Origin: CAZYTO01 sp964650405
GTDB lineage: Bacteria; Acidobacteriota; Thermoanaerobaculia; Gp7-AA8
Length of the DNA stretch: 20,494 bases
Reading direction: 5' to 3'
Assembly: GCA_964650405.1 (NCBI GenBank)
Contig: CAZYTO010000074.1
Coordinates: forward strand, 1-20,494
Shown piece after piece: positions 14,534 through 20,494 of this stretch. A program made the position numbers and the translations under genes. The notes under the pieces are model-generated. The model saw only the letters and a list, made by a program, of their open reading frames with translations. It was not told where the DNA came from and did no database searches. The stretch's first letter is position 1. Every line of letters begins with the position of its first letter.

Positions 14534-15133
14534 TTGACTGATTCATCGGAACGAAAGCTCGGCGGCACGACCAGATTGATCATCTGGGAGCGGATCACGC
14601 TGGGAGACATCCTGTTCGAAGGCAAGGGCATGCAGGTAACCGACGACCTCTTCTCCGTCGCCGGGCGGGCCAATTGGATTCTTCGCATGACCACACGCCA
14701 CAAGTTCGGCTACGTCAGACCCCACCAAAAAGCCGCGGAGCTGAAGGCGCTCCGGGACCGTTGGCAGAAGTGGCTGGACGGCGAGGCGATTGCCGACGTG
14801 CCCGACTCCTTTCCAACCACGGACAAGGGCCTCGAAGAGTTTCGAAGTCCGGAAGCGCTGGAAGCGCTGATCGTCTCGCTGCGGCCGAGCGATGCCAAGG
14901 CCGGTGTCACGAAAGCCTGCCTGGCCTCGCTCTACCACCTCGATGAGCTACCGGCCGATCCGGCCAATCCAGCGATGCTCTGCAGCCCCGATACGTACAC
15001 GACCGGATATCTCGCGGTCCTTACGGACGTCGAAGGACCGCACGATGCGGCGTGGTGGGCGATGTGGTGGTCGAGCCAGCGCGGCAAACTCACCTGGGAC
15101 GAAAAAGCCGGGAAGTTCCGCACGGCCCACTGA
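14534..15133 (+). CDS. Unrecognised protein between treZ and treY
   Basis: At least 199 residues, soluble, no signal peptide or membrane segment, and no family recognised. Notable stretches are RLIIWERITLGDILFEGKGM near the start, GRANWILRMTTRHKFGYVRP, and a Trp-rich end (AAWWAMWWSSQRGKLTW). The first start codon in frame is TTG at 14534, with only a weak GGCGGG upstream. The frame is open further upstream and reads DKAFLRKLAGQL just after the treZ stop, which looks like genuine protein. The real start may therefore be a non-standard codon overlapping the treZ end, or an ATG may have been lost. The gene is probably cotranscribed with treZ and treY (31 bp and 107 bp gaps). Whether it acts in trehalose metabolism is only suggested by position. 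Confidence 0.7.
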   Translation: MTDSSERKLGGTTRLIIWERITLGDILFEGKGMQVTDDLFSVAGRANWILRMTTRHKFGYVRPHQKAAELKALRDRWQKWLDGEAIADVPDSFPTTDKGLEEFRSPEALEALIVSLRPSDAKAGVTKACLASLYHLDELPADPANPAMLCSPDTYTTGYLAVLTDVEGPHDAAWWAMWWSSQRGKLTWDEKAGKFRTAH

Positions 15134-15240
15134 TTGGACCCGAGCCCGATCCGATTCGGAGCTGCGCGAAGAGGCTAGCGACCGACTACGATTCTGCCGT
15201 TTTCCCGTGTTGAGTACGCTTCCTGCACTACCGGGTGGCG

Positions 15241-18018
15241 ATGTATCGAGTACCACGCGCCACGTACCGTCTCCAGTTCAATGCCGGCTTCACTTTCCGC
15301 GACGCGGCGGCGGTCGTGCCGTACCTTGCCGGGCTCGGCATCAGCGACGTGTACGCGTCGCCGATCCTCCGCGCCCGGAAGGGGAGCTCGCATGGTTACG
15401 ACGTCGTCGATGCGGCAGAGTTGAACCCTGAGCTCGGAACCGAGGACGATTTCAACGACCTGTACGAGACCTTGCGCGATCACGGCCTCGGTCTGCTCCT
15501 GGACGTCGTGCCGAATCACATGGCGGCCAGCGAGGAGAACGCCTGGTGGATGAGCGTCCTCGAGAACGGGCCGCACTCGCGGTTCCTCCATTACTTCGAC
15601 ATCGCCTGGAGCCCGGTCACGACGCACGGGCAGACGGTGGAGAAGCTCCTACTGCCGGTTCTCGGCCGGCCGTACGGCGAGGCGCTGGAGGCGCAGGAGA
15701 TTCAGCTCGGCTTCGACGCTGACGGCTTCTTCTTCCGCTATTACGAGAAGCGGCTGCCGCTCGCGCCGCAGACGTACGTGCACATCCTCCGTGACTGCGT
15801 CGACGCGCTGCCGCGGGAGGGCGTGGCCGTCGAGCTGCGCGAGCTCGTGGCGGCAGGCCAGGACGTGCCGAACAGCCGTTTCCTCAAGGAGACGCTCTGG
15901 CGCATCTACGGACCGGCCGAGGACTTCCGGCGGACGCTCGACGCCGCCATCGTGCGCCTCAACGGGGATCGCGGGGACCCCGACAGTTTCAACGCCCTCG
16001 ACGCGCTGCTCGACGCGCAGTGGTACCGCCTCGCGTACTGGCGGATGGCCAGCGAGAAGATCAACTACAGGCGCTTCTTCGACGTGACGGACCTGGTGGG
16101 CGTGCGCGTGGAGAATCCCGAGGTCTTCGAAGCGCGCAACCGCCGGACGCTCGACCTGGTCGCGGAAGGGAAAGTGACCGGATTGCGCATCGATCACATC
16201 GACGGCCTGCACGATCCGATCGGGCACATGCGCAAGCTGCAGTTGCGGCTCGGCGAGCCGTTCTACGTCGTGGTCGAGAAGATCCTCACGCACGGCGAGC
16301 CGCTGCCGCGCGGCTTTCCCGTTGCCGGCACGACCGGCTATGACTTCTCTGACGCCGTCAACGTTCTCTTCGTCGACGCAGGTGGATTGCAGCGGCTCGA
16401 CGCGTTCTACCGGCGGTTCACGGGCGTCACGGAGTCGTTCGCGGACATCTGCTACGCGCGCAGGAAGCAGGTCATCAACGAGCTCTTCGCCGGCGAGATG
16501 CGCGCGCTGGGCAAGCAGCTCTCCGCGCTGGCGCTGGCCGATCGCAATGCCCGCGACTTCGCGCCGAGCGACCTCCTGGCGGCGTTGACGGAGATCACGG
16601 CCTGCCTGCGGGTGTACCGGACTTACGTGCGGGACGGCCAGATTGCGGAAGCGGACCGGCGGACGCTGATCGCGGCGGCAACCGAGGCGCGCGGGCGGGC
16701 CGGAGCGGCGCTCGACGGCCGGCTGCTCGCCTTCCTGGAGCGGGTGCTGCTGCTCGATCCGCCGTCATACGCGGCGGGAGAGCTGGAGAAGCGGCGGGCC
16801 TTCGTCCTGCGCTGGCAGCAATTCACGGGGCGGGTCATGGCCAAGGGGGTCGAAGACACGGCGCTCTACAGTTACAACCGGCTGGTCTCGCTCAACGAGG
16901 TCGGCGGCGAGCCGGGCCGGAGCGCTTTCGACGGCCTCGGTGAATTCCATGCGCACAACGCCGCGACCGCCGATGCGTGGCCGCACACGCTCAATGCCAC
17001 GGCGACGCACGACACGAAGCGGAGCGAGGACGTCCGGGCAAGGCTCGACGTCCTGTCCGAGATCCCGGCGCTGTGGGAGCGCGAGGTGCGTCACTGGTCG
17101 AAGCTCAACGCCCCGTTGCGCTCGGACGGAATCCCACATCCGAACGAAGAGCTGCTCATCTACCAGACGCTCGTGGGAATGTGGCCGCTGGATGAAGCCG
17201 GGCGCGACTCGGTTCCGGGGCGGCTGAGGCAGTATCTCGAGAAGGCGGCGCGGGAAGCGAAGACACAGACGTCGTGGCTGGCCCCGAATGCCGCATACGA
17301 AGAGGCAATGCTCCGCTTCGCGGACGCAATCCTGCGGAACGGGCCGTTCCTCGATGTCTTCCTCACGTTTCAGCGCCGCATCGCGTTCTACGGCTTTCTC
17401 AACGCCCTCGCCCAGGTCGTGCTCAAGGCGACTTCTCCCGGCGTGCCCGACTTCTACCAGGGGACGGAGCTGTGGGATTTCAGCCTCGTCGATCCCGACA
17501 ACCGCCGGCCGGTCGATTTCAGCCAGCGCGCGGCGCTGCTCGACACGCCTGGTCATCCAGCGGCGCTCCTCCGCAAGTGGCAGGACGGGCGGATCAAGCT
17601 CTTCGTAACGCAGAAGACGCTCGCGCTGCGCGCGGCGCATCCCGATCTCTTTCGCGACGGCGTCTACTTGCCGATCGACGCAGGGGAGTCTGTGGTCGCG
17701 TTCATGAGGACAATGGATCAGAGCCGGTCGCCGGTGACTGGTGGCGAGTCCCCGGTCCCTGACTCTGCTCTTCGGTACCCGGTACCCGGTACGTCGGCCG
17801 GCGAGGCGGTGCTCGTCATCGTGCCGCGCTTCTTCACGCGGCTCGTGCGGCTGGGCGAGTACCCGGTGGGCGACCGAGTGTGGAAGTCTGCGAAGCCGCT
17901 CGCGAACCCGGGAGGGCGGTGGCGGAACATCTACACGGAGGAGATCGTGGAAGGGCAGATGCTGGAGCTCAGACACGTATTCGCGTCGTTTCCGATGGCG
18001 GTACTACAACGGGCGTAG
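15241..18018 (+). CDS. treY: Malto-oligosyltrehalose synthase (GH13)
   Basis: Intramolecular transglucosylase that turns the reducing-end alpha-1,4 bond of maltodextrins into an alpha,alpha-1,1 bond, giving maltooligosyl-trehalose for TreZ. The 925-residue product starts with the family hallmark PRATYRLQFNAGFTF. It continues with YASPILRARKGSSHGYDVV and LLLDVVPNHMA, and has catalytic Asp318 (GLRIDHIDGL), Glu346 (YVVVEKIL) and Asp591 (TATHDTKRSEDVRARL). GVEDTALYSYNRL and SPGVPDFYQGTELW are also diagnostic. The ATG at 15241 is preferred over GTG at 15235; both follow a weak GGGTGG. Residues about 826-852 (Pro/Ser/Gly-rich) are encoded by a heptamer-periodic tract and look like an insertion before the VLVIVPRFF strand. 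The active site is unaffected. An Uma2 gene begins 9 bp after the stop. Confidence 0.96.
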   Translation: MYRVPRATYRLQFNAGFTFRDAAAVVPYLAGLGISDVYASPILRARKGSSHGYDVVDAAELNPELGTEDDFNDLYETLRDHGLGLLLDVVPNHMAASEENAWWMSVLENGPHSRFLHYFDIAWSPVTTHGQTVEKLLLPVLGRPYGEALEAQEIQLGFDADGFFFRYYEKRLPLAPQTYVHILRDCVDALPREGVAVELRELVAAGQDVPNSRFLKETLWRIYGPAEDFRRTLDAAIVRLNGDRGDPDSFNALDALLDAQWYRLAYWRMASEKINYRRFFDVTDLVGVRVENPEVFEARNRRTLDLVAEGKVTGLRIDHIDGLHDPIGHMRKLQLRLGEPFYVVVEKILTHGEPLPRGFPVAGTTGYDFSDAVNVLFVDAGGLQRLDAFYRRFTGVTESFADICYARRKQVINELFAGEMRALGKQLSALALADRNARDFAPSDLLAALTEITACLRVYRTYVRDGQIAEADRRTLIAAATEARGRAGAALDGRLLAFLERVLLLDPPSYAAGELEKRRAFVLRWQQFTGRVMAKGVEDTALYSYNRLVSLNEVGGEPGRSAFDGLGEFHAHNAATADAWPHTLNATATHDTKRSEDVRARLDVLSEIPALWEREVRHWSKLNAPLRSDGIPHPNEELLIYQTLVGMWPLDEAGRDSVPGRLRQYLEKAAREAKTQTSWLAPNAAYEEAMLRFADAILRNGPFLDVFLTFQRRIAFYGFLNALAQVVLKATSPGVPDFYQGTELWDFSLVDPDNRRPVDFSQRAALLDTPGHPAALLRKWQDGRIKLFVTQKTLALRAAHPDLFRDGVYLPIDAGESVVAFMRTMDQSRSPVTGGESPVPDSALRYPVPGTSAGEAVLVIVPRFFTRLVRLGEYPVGDRVWKSAKPLANPGGRWRNIYTEEIVEGQMLELRHVFASFPMAVLQRA
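17725..17794. repeat. Heptamer-periodic tract inside treY
   Basis: Ten consecutive seven-base units cover 17725-17794. They begin with CGGTCGC, CGGTGAC and TGGTGGC, include CGGTCCC, and end with GGTACCC twice and GGTACGT. The first units match those of the tract at 10501-10600. The tract keeps the treY frame open and encodes a Pro/Ser/Gly-rich loop, indicating that a dispersed repeat has been tolerated inside a coding region. Confidence 0.6.
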
Positions 18019-18027
18019 ACTTTTGTT

Positions 18028-18591
18028 ATGACTGCTCAGACCGAGGCCAGAATCACCTGGGAAGATCTGGAGCGCCTGCCACCGGACGGCATGCGCCACG
18101 AGATCATCCGAGGTGAGCACGTTATGAACGCAGCGCCCAATCTCTTTCATCAGGATGTGTCTCGCAATCTCGAGATCATCCTCACACTGTTCGTGAAACG
18201 GGAAAAGCTTGGGAAAGTCTATGACTCTCCCGTGAACGTACTCTTTCCGGACGGAACGATGGTCGACCCCGATGTTGTATTCGTGAGCACAGAACGTCGA
18301 TCCGTTCTGAAATCGAAGCGAATCGAAGGTGCGCCCGACCTCATGGTGGAAGTTCTTTCGGAATCGACTCGGCAATCTGACGAGGTCGAGAAGCTAGCCC
18401 TTTACGAAGAGTTCGGCGTAGCCGAGTACTGGATTATCGACCCGATCCCTCGATCGGTGAAGATCTACCGGCGCGACTCCACTGGAGTGTTCGCTCACCC
18501 GCTGTTGATCACGGCCGCGAATGACAAGACGCTGACCACTCCGCTCCTTCCCGGTCTTACCATTGACCTCGCGGAAGTCTTCGAGGAGTAG
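18028..18591 (+). CDS. Uma2 family protein (DUF820, PD-(D/E)XK nuclease-like)
   Basis: 187 residues with the complete Uma2/DUF820 layout. There is an N-terminal ITWEDLERLP segment, Glu25 in RHEIIRGE, Asp82 in VDPDVVFVS, Glu108 in GAPDLMVEVLSEST and a downstream Lys122 in DEVEKLALYEEFGVAEYWIID. These match the catalytic positions of the PD-(D/E)XK nuclease fold. The end TTPLLPGLTIDLAEVF is also typical. The family is abundant in cyanobacteria and several other phyla, often in many copies; the biological role is poorly understood and nuclease activity is inferred from fold. It begins 9 bp after treY without a clear ribosome site. Its base composition appears less GC-rich than treY. A second, damaged copy follows after 10 bp. 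Confidence 0.9.
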   Translation: MTAQTEARITWEDLERLPPDGMRHEIIRGEHVMNAAPNLFHQDVSRNLEIILTLFVKREKLGKVYDSPVNVLFPDGTMVDPDVVFVSTERRSVLKSKRIEGAPDLMVEVLSESTRQSDEVEKLALYEEFGVAEYWIIDPIPRSVKIYRRDSTGVFAHPLLITAANDKTLTTPLLPGLTIDLAEVFEE

Positions 18592-18601
18592 AGTTTTGAC
18601 C

Positions 18602-19149
18602 ATGTCTGTCGCCGCCTCGACGAAGATCACCTGGGACGATCTCCTCAAGATCCCGGAGGACAACGGCCGCGGGAGATCATCGATGGTGAGTTGATCTTGA
18701 GTCCGTCGCCGCTAGCCGCGCATCAGCGAGTGCTTCTGAACCTCGCCAGGCTCATTGGGAACTTCCTGGAATCGAATTCACTCGGCGAGTCATTCAGTGC
18801 CCCCCTCGATACGATCCTGGCGCAGGATCAGGTGCTGCAGCCCGATCTGCTCTACGTCAGCAACGAGCGCGCGTCGATCGTCGATCGCTGGGTGTTCGGA
18901 GCCCCCGACCTCGCGGTGGAGATCATGTCCGACACCTCCCGCCGTCGTGACGAGGTCCGGCAAGCGCGAGCTCTACGAGCAGTTCGGCGTTGCGGAGATT
19001 GGATTGTCGATCCGGAGGCCGATCACGTGACGGTCTATCGCCTGTCGAACGGCCGCTACAGCGACGGGATCGTCGTCCGCGAGACGCTCACGACGCCGCT
19101 GCTTCCGGGGCTCGAGATCGACCTCGCCAGAGTATTCGCGCCGCGATGA
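18602..19149 (+). pseudogene. Second Uma2 family gene, disrupted by three single-base indels
   Basis: The ATG at 18602 begins MSVAASTKITWDDLLKIPED, clearly homologous to the start of the preceding Uma2 gene. A one-base loss near 18670 breaks the frame; restoring it would give a REIIDGELILSP-like start of the nuclease core. The frame then runs well from 18691 (LQPDLLYVSNER, GAPDLAVEIMSDTSRRRDEV). An extra base near 18959 shifts it so that KRELYEQFGVAE is read in another frame. A base lost near 18998 restores WIVDPEADHVTVYRLSNGRY to the stop at 19147-19149. The longest unbroken remnant, 18691-19149, could be read as 152 residues from TTG, but lacks the N-terminus and has a scrambled stretch of about 12 residues. 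Real decay and sequencing error cannot be separated here. The 3' end overlaps the convergent DUF457 gene by 62 bp. Confidence 0.75.
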
Positions 19150-19582
19150 CCGGCAGCCACACCCACTTCACCTCACTCCACAGCACATGTGCGTCCAACC
19201 TCCCGATAGGGGAGACGACGATGGGCCGCCACGGCGCGAAGTAGCGGTGGTTCGTCAGCGGCCAGAGGAGGGCCACGCCGCGCCCGCCGTTGGTGAAGGC
19301 GTCGAGCAGCGGGTGGGAGAGGGCGCAGGCGAAGACGAACCCGAACGTACGCGCGTCCCGCCGCGTGACAAGCGTGAGCAGCGCCGCGGTCACGAGCGCT
19401 AAGGCGATCGAGTGGGTGAAGCCGCGGTGCCCGTAGGGAGAGCCGTAGGGGATGCCGAGGCGGAAGCTGAGGGCGTCGAGATCGGGAAGGGTCGACGCGG
19501 CGGCGGCAGCGATCGTCACGCGCAGCGGCGTATCGCGCGGGCGCAGGAGGGCCACGGCGGGATGTGAGATGATCGTCGGCAA
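19088..19582 (-). CDS. DUF457 / YdjM-like membrane-bound metal-dependent hydrolase
   Basis: About 164 residues beginning PTIISHPAVALL, a standard N-terminus for this family. Conserved polar motifs are STLPDLDALSF, YGHRGFTHS and ALSHPLLDAFT; their His and Asp residues are the predicted metal ligands. They are embedded in hydrophobic helices (ALVTAALLTLV, FGFVFACAL). E. coli YdjM is the best-known relative; its substrate is unknown. The start is taken as TTG at 19582 because the family alignment begins there and no in-frame ATG fits. The same frame stays open far upstream but there it is merely the antisense of the PAP2 gene. The gene diverges from PAP2 with only 9 bp between start codons and overlaps the damaged Uma2 gene at its 3' end. 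Confidence 0.85.
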   Translation of the reverse strand: MPTIISHPAVALLRPRDTPLRVTIAAAAASTLPDLDALSFRLGIPYGSPYGHRGFTHSIALALVTAALLTLVTRRDARTFGFVFACALSHPLLDAFTNGGRGVALLWPLTNHRYFAPWRPIVVSPIGRLDAHVLWSEVKWVWLPVIAARILWRGRSRAPEAAAS

Positions 19583-19591
19583 TCCGCGTCC

Positions 19592-20494
19592 ATGGTAACG
19601 CCCGGTCCTCTGCAGAAGGCCGTCTTCGTCGTCAGTGCACTGCTTGCGGTCGTCTGCATCGCCTTCGCCGCCGGCGCGCGCGCGGCGCTGCCGCTGCACG
19701 CAGCCATGCTGGCCGGCCTCGTTCTCGTGGCCGTTTTCGCGCGGCGCCATCCCCTCGTTCTCTCGCTCGCCCTGATCGTCATCCTGATGACGCTCTACCA
19801 GTCGATCGCCGAGCCGGCCTTCGTGCTGATGGGTCATCCGTTCGACGCCGCGCTCGCGACCATCGACCGCGCATGGTTCCTCGGTCGTGATCCCGCCCTG
19901 CTCGCCGCTCCCTTCGCGTATGGCGCGATGCTCGAAGTCTTCTCGTTCGTCTACGGCATCTTCATCCCGTACCTCTGGCTCTCGATCGTTCTCGGCTGTT
20001 TCGGGCGCCCGGCGGCGGAGCGCGACGTCTTCGTTTTCGGCCTGGCCGTCACCTATGCCCTGGCGTACCTCGGCTACCTCTTCGTGCCGTCGCGCGGGCC
20101 GGTGGAGTACTACGCGTTCGCTGCCCCTCTGCACGGCGGCCGCTTTCATGAGCTGGTGCTGCACTCGGTCGCCGCGACGGGTGGCAACCACGGCGCGTTT
20201 CCCAGCCTGCACGTCGGCGCCTCGGCCTACCTCTGCACGTTCGACCTGCGCCGCAATCCGCTGCGCGGGCTGACCTATCTGCCCCTCGTCATGCTGATCG
20301 CCGTCTCGACCGTCCTGCTGCGCTACCACTACGTCATCGACATCGTGACCGGCCTGGCCATCGCTTTACTGGCGCTGGCGATCGTATGGAGGCCGGAGCC
20401 CGCCCGCCGACCGGCGCGAACGTTTCTCGGACAGAACCTCCTGGCGCTGCTGGCCCGCGCCGGGGTGCGGCTCTTCTTCGATCACGTCGAGATC
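19592..20494 (+). CDS. PAP2 superfamily phosphatase, 3' end beyond window, possibly fused to an acyltransferase
   Basis: The frame is open from ATG 19592 to the end of the window (301 residues, no stop). It has multiple membrane helices (about 10-28, 38-50, 55-72, 117-136, 147-165, 228-243 and 248-266). PAP2 motifs are PSRGP at 166-170, NHGAFPSLHVG with His207, and LLRYHYVIDIVTG with Arg244, His246 and Asp250. This is the version seen in inositolphosphorylceramide synthase-like and lipid phosphatase members, acting on lipid phosphates at the membrane. After the last helix the sequence goes on (RPARTFLGQNLLALLARAGVRLFFDHVEI). This resembles the lead-in to a PlsC-type acyltransferase domain, so a PAP2-acyltransferase fusion is plausible but unseen. 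The ribosome site is weak. Confidence 0.85.
   Translation, partial: MVTPGPLQKAVFVVSALLAVVCIAFAAGARAALPLHAAMLAGLVLVAVFARRHPLVLSLALIVILMTLYQSIAEPAFVLMGHPFDAALATIDRAWFLGRDPALLAAPFAYGAMLEVFSFVYGIFIPYLWLSIVLGCFGRPAAERDVFVFGLAVTYALAYLGYLFVPSRGPVEYYAFAAPLHGGRFHELVLHSVAATGGNHGAFPSLHVGASAYLCTFDLRRNPLRGLTYLPLVMLIAVSTVLLRYHYVIDIVTGLAIALLALAIVWRPEPARRPARTFLGQNLLALLARAGVRLFFDHVEI

Noticed and set aside
16765..17976. 403-codon open frame on the minus strand
   Set aside because: Antisense to treY.
19583..20329. N-terminal extension (249 codons) of the DUF457 frame
   Set aside because: This part is antisense to the PAP2 gene and has Asp/Glu/Arg-rich shadow composition; the family begins at PTIISHP.
1..20494. 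CRISPR arrays, tRNA or rRNA genes, transposases, prophage genes
   Set aside because: No regular spaced repeats, cloverleaf-like sequences, rRNA motifs or transposase/integrase motifs were seen by eye.

Overview
The window is a high-GC bacterial chromosomal segment, possibly from an environmental or metagenomic assembly. The gene content fits a soil-type bacterium: a secreted S9 peptidase, maltodextrin-to-trehalose enzymes, Uma2 and DUF433 families, and heptameric repeat tracts between genes. Acidobacteriota or a similar high-GC phylum would fit, but this is a guess and no marker gene is present to settle it. No rRNA, tRNA, CRISPR array or transposase was seen.

Left part (1-6603). A truncated gene end faces an orphan DUF433 antitoxin-like gene. 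Next comes a small protein with four CxxC pairs, then a full-length exported S9 prolyl-oligopeptidase-type peptidase. Facing the peptidase is the most unusual gene of the window: a 786-residue protein joining an N-terminal lysyl-oxidase-like domain, with copper ligands and both cofactor residues conserved, to a von Willebrand A domain and a C-terminal membrane anchor. A small lipoprotein lies upstream of it on the same strand. The lipoprotein leader carries three 15-bp tandem repeats.

Middle part (6854-10600). A frameshifted small secreted protein precedes zwf (glucose-6-phosphate dehydrogenase) and a five-helix membrane protein of unknown role. Facing these is a membrane protein with two similar halves, interrupted by an in-frame TGA exactly where a Trp is expected. 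A 100-bp tract of 7-bp periodic sequence lies between this gene and glgB.

Carbohydrate cluster (10653-18018). glgB, treZ, an unrecognised 199-residue gene and treY follow on the plus strand. GlgB branches alpha-1,4 glucans. TreY converts the reducing end of maltodextrin to a trehalosyl unit, and TreZ releases trehalose. The cluster therefore links glycogen or maltodextrin to trehalose. A glgX/treX debranching enzyme is not in the window. treY contains an in-frame heptamer tract like the one upstream of glgB.

Right part (18028-20494). An intact Uma2 endonuclease-family gene is followed by a second copy carrying three single-base indels. A DUF457 membrane hydrolase overlaps it in convergent orientation. 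A PAP2-type phosphatase gene runs divergently off the window end. Three genes in about 20 kb are disrupted, so either local gene decay or base-level assembly errors should be considered.
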